Positions 22,520 to 33,563 of a DNA stretch of 64,000 bases are shown here, piece after piece; position 1 is the stretch's first letter, and each line of letters begins with the position of its first letter. The stretch lies in NCBI GenBank assembly GCA_963920665.1, contig OY987265.1, positions 39,871,001 through 39,935,000 of the forward strand. Reading direction: 5' to 3'. Source of the DNA: Straminergon stramineum. Lineage: Eukaryota; Streptophyta; Bryopsida; Hypnales; Calliergonaceae. A program made the translations under genes and the position numbers. The notes under the pieces are model-generated. The model was not told where the DNA came from and searched no databases. It was given only the letters and a program-made list of their open reading frames with translations.

Positions 22520-24420
22520 CAGAGAGTTTTCCTTTCATAACTATGAGAGGTGTCGGATACAAAACGAAAATTGCCAAGATACAATATAGCCCACACATGC
22601 AATCAGTATTTTTGAAGGTTCACAGTTGGAATTCTACTTGTATGTGCTCCCTTCTACTCTATGCACATTACAGGGTACCCTGGTCTGCTGATTTGCATGA
22701 CAAACGTCAGTGTGGCAAACTGTAACTGAAGCTAGACTGTTGATGTCTTATGCTTTTAATATATAACCAGGCTTAAACAAGTTTGTGGAATTGTTTTCAG
22801 CTTTGTATCTAGCTGCAATAAGCAAGTGCTTACAGTATCTAATCGTTTACAAATGTGGATATTTTTTTGTTTTTCTAAGTGTTTAATAAATTACTAATTG
22901 CAGAAAGTGGGAGCAGCCATCCGTAAGTGGATGATTCAAATACTAGTTCAAATTGAGAGGTCTTCAGTCACGGTCAGCCAGCAGCTTTCTGCGCTTTGGT
23001 GTTGTTTTCTGCCGACAGGATTCACAACATAAACCTTTGGACATCGCCTCAGTTATGCAATGCTGCACCACTTTGGGATTGCATTGCATCTCCAGTACAG
23101 TAGTTGGTGATTTCATAACCTCCTCGCAGTTCTTCATAACATACGACAGGCAAGCCTCAGAAAAATCCTGTTCAGATAGAACCGTCGAACCCTTGCACTT
23201 GTGGTAGAAATCCCAACAGTTCGCGGGGGTTAAATGCCTCAGTAGACCAGATTTTAGAACCACATTCAATCTACCCTCCACCTGGAACTTCTGGGTAGCA
23301 TCAAATAATGCATTAAAGTGCTTGTCCACAGCAGCGTTGAACTCTGGCATTGCTCTTGTTTTTTCATTTGTGATGTACAGCAAAACCAAAAAAAGTTGCA
23401 AACTCTCAATGGCTATGTCAGGCAAGCTCACACTGGAGGGGGGCTCCAGCGCCTTCATCTCATGCTGGAACATTTCTCGAAATACTGGCGACGCCGTGGC
23501 CAACACACTCCGGTGTGCTTTGACTGTGCCCCCTTTTGCTCGGAAGGTGATGTCTGCATGCAGACCGTCTTCCAGCATATGCAAGAGCAGAGAATCCGAG
23601 CATTTCTTCTCAATTGCTTCTATCAAGGCGTCCGACTTGTTTGGCAAGAATTTTTGAATGTCAATGTTTGAGCAAGCCATGCCTCAGTATATCCTGCAAA
23701 CAACAAGAACTGGAGACATGAGTTTCAAACACGTGGAGAAGTTGCAAACCATAGTTCTCCGATATGAGCCTCCCTGAATCCATCCATAAACTTTCTTGGC
23801 TTATAATTTACATGTTGTGTCAGCGTGACTTCTCTGAATGTACGTTCATGGCCATTGATCCTTGAAATGGACTTGTTTACTATCTCTTACAGTGGTCAAC
23901 AACCTCCCACTTAAAATGATTGCACAGGAAACTCTTTCATTGTAATAAAAATTTCACTAGTACAAAGTTTGGCTCAACGAATTTAGTTTTTGTACCCAAC
24001 GACCTCTCCACTCTAACACTTTACTAATCTCCCAGAAATCACACTGTCTCCTCGAAATCACACATACGCTCAAATGCTGAAATCCTTGAAGTGACACAAC
24101 TAGTATTCTCTTCCTGGCATCCGATCCTTCAATTCATGATCATGCAATAACCTGTCAACTTGAATTTTTAGCATGCGCAATCAATGAATCGAGGTGTAAA
24201 CATACTTGAAGCCAGTTGCAAATTGAATTGGACGTTGAACTGAAAGGATGCTGACCTCAATGCACAACGGGAACTGTTATATATGTAAGAAGATAAAACC
24301 TCGCAGACTTCGCATAATCACGCTCAAGTTTCCTGCTATGCAATACCCCTCCTCCTCGCCGATCAATTAGCTTAGACTTGGAGGAACCACAAAGGCAAAT
24401 ATGAAGAATTCTATCACATC
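22520..24420 (-). repeat. Segmental duplication unit, copy 3 (inverted)
   Basis: Reverse-complement relative of units 1 and 2. Similarity starts near 22520 (3' flank, ending where MITE A would begin), covers the gene, and runs past 24400 through the promoter block with TCCAAGTCTAAGCTAAT. It lacks MITE A. It is more diverged from units 1 and 2 than they are from each other in the flanks. Confidence 0.8.
22964..23680 (-). CDS. BTB/POZ domain protein, copy 3 (238 aa)
   Basis: Intronless BTB protein of the same family as those at 667 and 10682. It shows ADITFRAKGG, KAHRSVLA, VFREMFQHEMKAL and PPSSVSLPD. The C-terminal part ends CCESCRQKTTPKRRKLLADR, with a basic KRRK patch that may be a nuclear localisation signal. 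The start is preceded by an in-frame TGA and a conserved CAG acceptor at 23694-23696. The gene points away from copies 1 and 2, so the cluster grew by an inverted as well as a direct copy. Likely role as in the other copies; substrate unknown. Confidence 0.85.
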   Translation of the reverse strand: MACSNIDIQKFLPNKSDALIEAIEKKCSDSLLLHMLEDGLHADITFRAKGGTVKAHRSVLATASPVFREMFQHEMKALEPPSSVSLPDIAIESLQLFLVLLYITNEKTRAMPEFNAAVDKHFNALFDATQKFQVEGRLNVVLKSGLLRHLTPANCWDFYHKCKGSTVLSEQDFSEACLSYVMKNCEEVMKSPTTVLEMQCNPKVVQHCITEAMSKGLCCESCRQKTTPKRRKLLADRD

Positions 24421-25177
24421 ACACATGTAAATACAACCCATTTTCAAACAGAAATTTGATGAATCACACTCAGTGTGACAAGCACAGTGGTCTACTTTCA
24501 CGCTTCAATTCCAAACAAAAACGTCAATCTCCAAACAAAAAGAAATGACATTCTGATGTACGAGTTCGAAGCTTACAAATTTGTACTGCAAACATTAGCA
24601 TACAGAAACCGCCGCTCGAGCAATGCAAACTTGGAAATCACGAAACAATGGGTTCAATGCAAAGAAGTATGAAAGTTTACATTGAACTACAGTAGCTTGT
24701 GGCTGACGCTTTGTTGGACCCTGCCGTGCTCCTTGGGAAGCGCCTCTATTATCCCAAATTAATCTTAGCTGCAATTTCAATGCAAAATTTTAAGGGTTTC
24801 ACACTTAATATCTAGAGTAAACATGCCATTTACCGCACACATGCAAAAATCGGACAACAACCATTGCCATTTACCAAATGCTAAGTGCATGATTCAACTA
24901 CCAATTGCAATGGGAACAAATTTTGTATCACCTTCCATTGACTACACACTATGTAGTGAACTCAAGGGTTGCATCAGAATTTACAACTAGATTTTAGCTT
25001 CATCACCTTTAAATTGCAATAAATTTGTAGGAGGAAATCTTTTTGCATTTTGTTTTTCAAAAGTGAATCTTAACATGACATTTAATAATCACACCAAATT
25101 TCAAAATATCCCAATCTCTATATTTATGTGGAAAAAGGATTTGAATTTTGTTTATGTGGTGATTGGCAAGCTTACTC
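24421..25177. other. Intergenic DNA, no gene seen
   Basis: Only short chance frames. Confidence 0.5.
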
Positions 25178-25633
25178 TAGAGCATCACCAATTTTTTTCA
25201 TCTAATGGGCCTCTCCAAATGCACTCCCCTAGGCTTCATGAGGCACAATCACCTCTGATCCTGCCTCACTCCTAACTCATCCCCTAGTACACTCAATTCC
25301 ACATTAAAAATCACCATGCCCCTTGAGTTGTCATGCTTGTCCAAAATTACTATTTTGAGCCTTTCAAGACTTCAAGAGCACTAAAATTTGATGCTGAAAT
25401 CAATGCAAGCAATAAAGAACATGACAAAAGAATTATTGACAAATTATGTGAAGTATAGTCAATGCATTTGGCGAGAAGAATGTCTTGGTGTTTGGAGGAG
25501 CAACTTTAGCATGACTAGGCTCAGGACTCCTAGCAATCCTAGTCGGAAACCCAATGGGGCTACAATCACACAAAGGCCATGTCCAAGTCTGGGTTGGCTA
25601 CCGTTGGTGAGAAATGTTGGAGATGCTCTTTCT
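25178..25633. mobile_element. MITE with GAGCATC termini, copy 1
   Basis: The left end reads CTAGAGCATCACCAATTT. The right end is the complement of AAGAGCATCTCCAACATTTC. A second element with these ends is at 47755-48202. Termini of the form GAGCATCTCCAA recur among plant DNA transposons; the superfamily is uncertain. The interior is not coding. Confidence 0.6.
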
Positions 25634-27852
25634 AGCACAAAACTACCTACTTGTATTTGAAAGATAAGTACAAAATCATCATTAACCCCTTAGGGCTACT
25701 TCATCTAGAAAGTGGATAAGGAACAAAGTTGATGACTCACAAAAGACGGAGAACAACAAATTTTCATTTATCCATTTTTTTGAGAGTTGAGACATGGATT
25801 TCGGATGGATTCATGGTGACGATGTTGGTATTTGTGAATTCACTTGGAAGCGAAAAATGCTTGTAGTGAAAGATGTATACTTTTGGAGAGAATTTGGATA
25901 TACCCCACAGTCCAAGCTCAAAGAAGTGCTGCATAGACATTTTCTGGGCCAAAAATTTCAACGGGGCAGTAGGCATGGGCCATGAATTTCTTCATTAAAA
26001 AGATCAGGGCACCTCTTTACTAAATTGATGGAAGAGAACATCGAGCTTTCTCTTGCAGACTAAGTTACGTCAATAATGAAGAATAGCTACAATGCAGTGC
26101 CACATGTCCTAGAATCACAAATATGCATTATTCTATAACAATGTCACGTACGGAAGTGGCGTTTAGGCGGTTGAAGATGAATCTCCGGCCAGAAAATGAC
26201 GACTCATACTCCATGACAGGCTGCTCAATTCTAAGAAAACTATATTTTTCTCTAAACAATGTAAAGTGCAATAGCAATAATGACGGAAGGCGGCTGCGGA
26301 ATTGAATGTGGCGTCTCAAATTTTCAATGTCATAGAAAAACCACTAGACTTTGGCAGATTAGAAGGAAGGCAGTTATGAGTTGCACTTTCAGGAACCGCC
26401 GATCGAAGCGTTCACGAAATATTTCGAAGGAAAACTTCAGTGCAGACTTTGGAGACTTCTTCATTGATTACGTACAGAACTTGCTGAAGAAGGCAAAAAT
26501 AAAAAATCTTGACAGCACCACACAATGCATATACACATCGCCGAACCAAGGCTTCGATCGAACATCGATCTACTTCGCACTTGTCTTCACATCGCCAACT
26601 TCTTATAAGTTAGGTCTAACTCCAATTTCGAAGAGCAGTAGAGCATCTGCAGACACTTCAGCAGCCATACAGTGTATCCCACACCACTTGCACTGCCTAG
26701 AGCGACAGAAGAGTAACGTCCCACAGCACTTTGCACTACCTGGGGCGATAGAAGCGTCATAGAAGCGTTGTATCTAGCTCCACACTGAGGAAGTCTGTCC
26801 AGTAATGCCTGATACCAAGAGCACATTTTAGCTCCTCATTGTGCCTTCAAAACGACCAGCAGAGCCTTATATTACTTTCTGTAACGATACGCACATATCG
26901 TAACGGAAATCGCCTTCTTCATTGTACGGAAGACAGAACACTTACTCGCAATTTCAAGTGAGTTCAGCTGAAAAGGTACGTTCACAGACGCGTTCTCTGT
27001 TCCGTCTGGCTATTCCTGTAAGTGCCCTTCATTTGTTTGAGCTTCCGTGCGCACAAGGTAGTGAAGATCTGCATGGTTCACAGCTCTTCACACTTAGAGG
27101 AACTTACGCTCCCTGGAAAATGACTCTTTGTTTCTGTCTTCCAGGAGGCCTGTGCATTGCAAGCTCCTCAGTATTGCATATGTGCTTACTCTTTCAATGA
27201 ATTATACACAGACCCATTCTTCATGTGATACTCTGCACATAGCAATTTTTTCACGCATTTTTCCAAGCATTTCCTCGGTCGTTTCGACATGGTTTCTACT
27301 GATCTTACCACCTGCATGTCGAGATCAACGCTCCACTTTCCCCAGTCAAACCTCTTGATCTTCACATCGACTACCATTTCCTTGAATTTCAGTTTATTTT
27401 CCAAGAATATGCGTGGTAATACTCCAGATCCTACGGTTACTTCTTGCATCCTGAGGAACAGTTTAGAACAGAGATTATAGGTTGCATCATGGACCTTTGT
27501 TATATCCTAATGCCCTTGCATTTGAAATATTTGTTAAATAGGGCAATGTGTTCAATTTATATTTTACAACTGCATAGTGCATTTTTAGGTTCAATTTGTT
27601 TGTCTAAAGACTAGAGTTCATGATGCATATAATTGATCCAAAAATCCTAAAAAAATAAAATTATCATTATCAATATCATTAAAAGAAACTATAAATTTCA
27701 TGAACATTAGTGTAATTTTTGATAATTTATAATTTTTTGTTATTTAACAACTTGTTATCCCCTACTGTAATTAAACTAAAGCTCTTGTAATGGGAATTTG
27801 CTCCTATTGGTTGCAAAATCCCATAAGGCTTGCAAAGCTCAAATCAATTTCA
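25634..27852. other. Gene-poor region with unassigned open frames
   Basis: Composition is less AT-rich between about 26100 and 27480 than around it. Open frames at 26280-26762 (+) and 27186-27449 (-) are lysine/arginine-rich but match no family I know, and I see no supporting splice pattern. This could be a decayed gene or retroelement. Confidence 0.35.
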
Positions 27853-27938
27853 TATTCCCTTTGTTTCTAAATAATACTAGTGTTTCCTTTGAGTTTTACA
27901 AAGGAAAGAATGCATTATTTAGAAACAAAGGAAGTATA
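27853..27938. mobile_element. Stowaway-like mini MITE
   Basis: Nearly the whole element is a hairpin: TTCCCTTTGTTTCTAAATAA at the left pairs with TTATTTAGAAACAAAGGAAG at the right. Plant Stowaway elements end CTCCCTCCGTYYCWWAATA, which these termini resemble, and TA lies at the flanks. Confidence 0.7.
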
Positions 27939-27979
27939 TAACTCAATTAAAACATGAATATTTATGTTGTATACAATTG

Positions 27980-28557
27980 TTAACCCCTAAACGTCTAGAT
28001 TCATCTCCAAAATTGACCATTTGAAAAAAATCATTATAAAGTGTTATTTGGAAACATATTTTGGAATTGAAATTCAAATAAAAGTTGTAAAATTTTGATT
28101 TGTAGATTCCATCCGTACAGTTAGATTCACCAACACTATCACCAATCTTTTTTTATAAATTTTGAAAGAGAAATTCCAAAATTCCTTCAAAATTTGATTA
28201 CAAGCAAAATATTATCATTTTTTGAGTAAAATTTGTTGGAATGGATTTGAAATGAGGTTCTCTTCACATGGTGATTTTTTGAAGTTTTTGTGTTCTTCAA
28301 ATCTATGACCTCATTTTGGCTAATCCAGTTTTGAACTAAAGTCAATGCAGTTTGACCACTTGACATTCTTGCACATTTTTAATTTTAGAAAAATATGAAC
28401 TCTAGTAACACCGAATCCAACCCTTAGATAGGACAAAAACTTGATAATGTATCTTCACAAATTAAAATAACTTTCATCCAAGTAGTTAGGAAGATGAAAC
28501 TGGAGTTTCAATTTGTTCATTGTCCAGAAAATGGATGTCAACGCATTTAGGGGTTAA
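27980..28557 (+). mobile_element. TTAA-bounded element family T, copy 2
   Basis: The most complete copy. It starts TTAACCCCTAAACGTC and ends ACGCATTTAGGGGTTAA, giving terminal inverted repeats of about 12 bases inside TTAA on both sides. The interior of about 570 bases is AT-rich and without a coding frame. TTAA target duplications with CCC-starting ends are the signature of piggyBac; Sola3 elements also use TTAA. Confidence 0.8.
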
Positions 28558-28899
28558 TAGAATGCCTTAGAGATTAGCATTAGGATTGAATGTCTGTTCA
28601 CAAATAAGGTTGGATTGTGGAACCTAGGATTGACAAATTGCTAGAGGGAGCTTGCAAATTGTCAATGTTTGATTATGTAACCAACAAATTGAATTGTAAA
28701 TGTCAATTTCATGAAATTGGCAATATTTATACAACGAAAATTGTGACATATATTTTCATAGAGGTCTTATTTTAGGCCTCAAACTAGGAAATGGATAAAT
28801 TTTGGATTTATACTATGTAAGTAATGAAATATTGTCAATTTAACAAAATTGACATTGACACTAATATAATTGAATTTTCATTCATGTGACAATTTTTAG
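28558..28899. other. Spacer between two TTAA-bounded elements
   Basis: AT-rich; no gene or repeat end seen. Confidence 0.5.
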
Positions 28900-29500
28900 T
28901 TAATCCCTAAATGTCCAAAGTCTTCTTCAAAATTGACAATTTGAGAACATCCATTATAAAGTGCTTTTGGGAAGAATATTTTGGAATAGATATTCAAATA
29001 AAAGTTGTAGATTGTGAGTTTTAGATTCCATCTACATGGTTAGATTCACCACTACTATTACCAATATTTTTTTATAAATTTTGAAAAAAAATTCAAAATT
29101 CCTTCAAAATTCAATTACAAACAAAATATTCTCATTTTTGAAGTATAATTTTTTGGAATGGATTTGAAATGAGAATCTCTTGAGATGATGATTTTTTGAA
29201 ATTTCGTGTTTTTAAAATCTATGACTTCATTTTTACAAATCTAGTTTTGAACTAGAGTCAATGCAATTTTGGCTTTGTCAACCGCTTGATGCACTTGCAT
29301 GTAATTATGTAATTTTAGAAAAGTATGTATTCTAGTAACACCAAATCCAATCCTCAGATCTAACCATTAGATAGGACAAAAACTTGACAAAGTATCTTCA
29401 CAAATTAGGATGACTTTCATCCAAGCAATAATGAGGATGAAACTTGAGTTTCAATCTGTTTGTAGTTGAGAAAGTGGATGTCGAAGCACTTACGGGTTAA
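28900..29500 (+). mobile_element. TTAA-bounded element family T, copy 3
   Basis: Direct relative of 27980-28557 in the same orientation. It starts TTAATCCCTAAATGTCCAAA and ends GCACTTACGGGTTAA. Both TTAA ends are kept although the terminal repeats have drifted. Confidence 0.8.
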
Positions 29501-29509
29501 AATGGCAAA

Positions 29510-29955
29510 GTATTGCCTACCATAGTACTCATCATAAATCTAACCTCTACACCAATTTGTCATAACAACATGTGTTACAAAAGAAATTTACATATGGTTG
29601 TAACATTTTACAAGGGAGGAACGTTTTTGTCAATGATATTTGTAATGATTCTACAATATGGATAGCACTCAATTATACATGTAATATGTAAAAATATTCT
29701 TTCCTTGTAACAAATTATAACCATACATCAATTCCTTTTGTAACACACACTAAGGTGAAAAATTTGAGTAGCTATTGAATGGACTTTAAGGAAGTATAAA
29801 TATAACAGTATAAAAACTATACTAAACTTGTTTGAGGAATAGAACAAGCAAAAGCTATGATATTGGAAATCATATTTGCTAAAAGTGGAGGTAGCATTGT
29901 GTGTGCTTGAGGTATGTTTGCACAAGTTTGTCATTGGGAATGGTGTTAGTTAAGT
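29510..29955 (+). repeat. Orphan fragment of the BTB 3' flank with MITE family A, copy 3
   Basis: Matches the DNA downstream of BTB copies 1 and 2, from the CACCAATTTGTCAT block through MITE A (29568-29748) to GGTATGTTTGCACAAGTTTG. No BTB gene lies next to it on its left: a family T element sits there instead. Confidence 0.75.
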
Positions 29956-30128
29956 CACTAGGAGACCGGAGGGTTTTTCCCCAAGGTATTATATTGGCAC
30001 ATGAAGCTTTACACATACACACCCAAACCTTCTTAAAACAAAAACTTAGAGGGGGGAGGGGGGGTAAAGCTTCATGTGCCAATATAATACCCCAGTGGGT
30101 AATGCTGTGCTGGTCTCCTTGTGAGTGA
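29956..30128. mobile_element. Foldback insertion with a perfect 28-bp stem
   Basis: 29985-30012 and 30064-30091 are perfect reverse complements, 28 bases each, around a 51-base loop with a purine-rich side (GAGGGGGGAGGG). Weaker pairing continues outward to about 29956 and 30128 (GGAGACC against GGTCTCC). Comparison with the same flank beside BTB 1 (AAGTGATACTAG) shows that the element sits inside that sequence, so it is an insertion. Confidence 0.75.
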
Positions 30129-31173
30129 TACTAGACCACAATTACCTAAATTTTATTACCAATTTTATTACATTCGGATCTCTAAAATGTTATTGTAAGT
30201 TGTCTGCTTACTATGTAAAAACTACTAAACTAGTGAAGTGGAAAGATGGAAAATGAACTGAACCAACATTTGATGAACCAAATTTTTATCATCTTTAAAC
30301 TATCCATAAATAAATATTAACTTGATATCATTCTTTGACATTAGCACCGAATTGCTTGCCTAAAAGAAATGAGTTATACACTTTGCAGAAATGGATGATG
30401 TCTATATATTGTACAAATGAGAGGGTCCAATAGATACTAATAAGTTGATTTATCTTATCACTAATGTGGTCAAAGACCTTCCAATTTGTATGGTTGCATG
30501 CAATTGGGTGCTAATATAAATATCAAACGCCTGCATATGCACTCAATTGCTTGCCCAAAAGAAATGAGTCATTAGATGAAATCCACCTATTGTAAAGGAT
30601 TGCAAGTTTCCATGAGTTCTCCCAAGTTTTTGGATTGTAGGAACTCAACCACAACAGTTGGATGATGTGGCCAAAGTTCAACCATATCAGATTATAGTAA
30701 AAGAATGATAATCATATATTTTTATTTTTTCATATTTTAATAATTTTTTAAAATTATGGCTTGAACTGGTTGGTTACTAGCATGGGAATGAGCCTAAAAA
30801 CGGTCCTTTAATGCTACTGAAAAATATTTAATGTTTTGTGTCTTTGAAAAATATAGGCCACAATAAGCCCATTGCTCAAGATACCCATATTGCAATTACA
30901 GGAGGTAATAGGCTAATTGACCTTGAAAGGCAACCCCATTTTCATTCAAAGATCAATGGCCATGGACATTCATCCACATCATGCTTACATCATTTACTAT
31001 GCTAATAGGTGGGTTCTTCATTTCTACAATAATCTTGAAAGTCATCCATCAACCACGTTTTGGCCTCTATATCATTTCAGGGTTAAGCAATTCCAAACAA
31101 TTTGAACAAATTTGCAATAAATCTAGAATACATTTGACTAGATTAGAGTTTTAAGTGTGACTATTATTAGAAT
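30129..31173. other. Intergenic DNA, no gene seen
   Basis: Mostly AT-rich. A stretch near 30940-30990 (AAGATCAATGGCCATGGACA) resembles the promoter block upstream of the BTB genes (GGATCAACGGCCATGGACAG) and may be a leftover of another unit. Confidence 0.4.
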
Positions 31174-31577
31174 GATCACCCATTTCCGATCACTTAAGCA
31201 ATTCAGCCTATCTGTAGTATAAGAAATGTTCATGAAAAAATTTCCTCGTGTAGAAAAATAGATTTTAGTTGGATTTCTTAAGTTCCTAAAATTTTTCCCT
31301 TAAGAACAAAATTATCACAAATTGTTTTCATGAAGATTCTATTTGTCCCATTCTAGATATGTAGGCAAACCTATTTCCAACCATAGGATGGTTCCAAAAT
31401 CAATGTAAGGCTTCCAATGTACACGTTGTGATCATGTAAGCTTTCAATGTACACCTCCTGGACATTTTTGTCTTCCCCGGGGTCCTGTGGTGCATGAGCT
31501 GTCACCTACAATTCATCTGATCGGAAATGGAGCAGCCTAAACTACAAAAATGGGAGGCTGATCGGAAATGGGTGATC
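31174..31577. mobile_element. MITE with perfect 19-bp termini
   Basis: 31174-31192 reads GATCACCCATTTCCGATCA and 31559-31577 is its exact reverse complement. A second, inner copy of the right end (CTGATCGGAAATGG) occurs at about 31518-31531, so the right end looks partly duplicated. No coding frame and no clear target duplication. Confidence 0.65.
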
Positions 31578-32343
31578 TCCTTTACTTCAGATTAAAGCTC
31601 CCGGTATCAGCACGTACCTGCAATTACACTGAATGAGGCCGGTGAGAGGATTCTCCGACCTCGACAATAATTTTGTGGGTTCAAACTCCTTGAAATACTG
31701 GCAATCGGAAGTCAAGCGAAATCACTCTAGCCTTGAAGAGAAGAAGCGGCGAATGAAGGAAGCGAACGGATCTAAACCCTAAACCCCACACCACCATAAG
31801 ATTTCTCCAGCAGATTCTTCGTTTACACTGATCTCAGGGCCAGAGTTCTTCTTCTTCGTCTAACTGAGCACTGTCGAAACAAACTGAAAAAAAATCGCGG
31901 TAAGTGTGAGAACGAGAGACTCCAATCGAAGAATTAGTCACCAATCCCAAACACCCTGAAAACCTCACTCAACAAAACCCTCCACAGCACCTTCAGATAA
32001 ACCCATTTACAGAAAGAGTTCCATACCTTGGTACTGACGGTAATTGTGCTGAACCCTAAACCTCAGTGAGAGAGTGAGAGAGAGTGAGTGCCTTGGCCTC
32101 CACCCACTGCTCCACGTGTCATTTTCTTTCTTTTTAATTCTTTTATTGCGACGGATTTCGCAGCCATGGGAAATGGCTTGAGTGGCACCGGTAGTTTCTC
32201 AGGTAACAGAGGATGTGGGGTGCGCAGAAGCAGTCGACGCGGCCACGACAAGGCAAGCCAAAGGAAAGTGAAGACTGACTTAACTTACTGCAAGTCACGC
32301 TTTCACTCACTAATAACTCACTTACATCGACTTAGAAACCCAA
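31578..32343. promoter_or_regulatory. Telo-box-containing region upstream of TIL
   Basis: Contains TAAACCCTAAACCCC near 31775 and AACCCTAAACC near 32050. The AAACCCTA telo-box is common in promoters of plant translation and housekeeping genes. On the minus strand the first site reads GGGTTTAGGGTTTAG, like many plant 5' UTR starts. A donor-like GCG-GTAAGTG at about 31897-31904 suggests a transcribed leader. No coding sequence could be assigned, so which gene uses this is open. Confidence 0.35.
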
Positions 32344-32602
32344 AGCTACACTAAATAGTGAAATTAGGTTGCCCCACACTAATTTCTCGACGTTTGACAC
32401 TATATAAATATTTATTGGTATTGTACAAGAATTCACTACTTTTGAATTAGATATTGTTGTAATTGGGACTCATAAACCTCCAAGTATACAAACGGAGATA
32501 TTTGTAGCAATATTTATTGACTTTGATGGCATGTATAGTAATTTTTGGGGGATAAGGCAACCTAATTGTTAAGGCAACCTAATTTCACTATTTAGTGTAG
32601 CT
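32344..32602. mobile_element. MITE with perfect 30-bp terminal repeats
   Basis: 32344-32373 and 32573-32602 are perfect reverse complements, starting AGCTACACTAAATAGTGAAA. An inner tandem copy (AAGGCAACCTAATTGTT) lies just before the right arm. 259 bases with no coding frame; identical arms suggest a recent insertion. Confidence 0.85.
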
Positions 32603-33563
32603 CACAGCAAACGTGACAACTACTTCGGCTTTCCGGAGCTTCCAGTACCTCCCAGACTGCACCAGCTCCATCGATCCATGCACCGACCTCTCCTTCCTCC
32701 CTTGCTGACCACTCCATTCAAGTACGTTTCCCAGACATATAATCTCCTCCTCTGCCAGCAAAATTTCATCATTCAGCCTCAGCTCGTCTCATTACTAAGC
32801 TTAGTAGTCCAGGTTTGTAAGCCTCCTTCATCATTTACTTGCTGGGTTTTAATTAGGTGAACGTTGCTGTTGCAGTAGTAGTCTTGGAGTGTGATTCTGC
32901 TCACTCTTGTGTGTGCAGTACCAGGCAGTACCAGACCCTCTCCTGTCAAGAATTAAACCCATCCGTAGATTAGTTTGAGGTCGAATTGGTGTACGTGCAG
33001 TGTAGGTCTGGACCTTGCTTTTTTTTAAATTTGTGGATGATATTTGTTGTCAATTTCTGGGTTTAGAGTGGGCTTAGGGTGGATTTCGGGTGGTTTGTTT
33101 TCTGGTGAAGCCACTATCATCATCTTGTAATTTCTGATTTTTATGCCTCCCTCATTTACTTGCTGGGTTTAGGTGATCGTTGCTGGTGCGTTAGTAGTGT
33201 TGGACTGTTAATTTGCTCACTTGTGAGTGTAGTAACCAACCTCGCCCTGCCGTACATTAGTTTGCGCGGTTGAGTTCGTGTCGGAGGATTAAGTACTGTA
33301 TAGTGTTGGTCTTTAGCTTGCTTCTTTTTGAATTTGTGGATAACATTGTTGTCAATTTGGGGATCTAGGGTGGGCTTAGGATGGGTTTTTCTGGTGAAGC
33401 CATCATCATCATCATCATCTTGGAATTCTGATTTGTTGGGCTTTTCTGATGTGAACGTTTGCTGTGCAGGTTTGAGCTCTCAGTACGTGTTGCTTGATAA
33501 GTTTGCAGAGTTTTTGTGCTTCTCGAACGTGAGGTTTATCCTCAACCTAGTGTGTTTGCAGAA
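32603..33563 (+). promoter_or_regulatory. TIL promoter and 5' UTR with probable introns
   Basis: Several leader-type splice sites are visible: a donor CCAG-GTTTGTAA near 32812, and possible acceptors GTGCAG near 33470 and TTTGCAG at 33554-33560, only three bases before the TIL start. The exact leader exons cannot be chosen by eye. CATCATCAT repeats lie near 33400. Confidence 0.5.

Noticed and set aside
26280..26762. 160-residue frame on the plus strand
   Set aside because: No domain recognised; the second half is Ser/Thr-rich and looks like non-coding DNA.
27186..27449. 87-residue basic frame on the minus strand
   Set aside because: Composition is plausible for protein, but there is no recognisable family, no linked exon and no splice pattern; not enough to call a gene.
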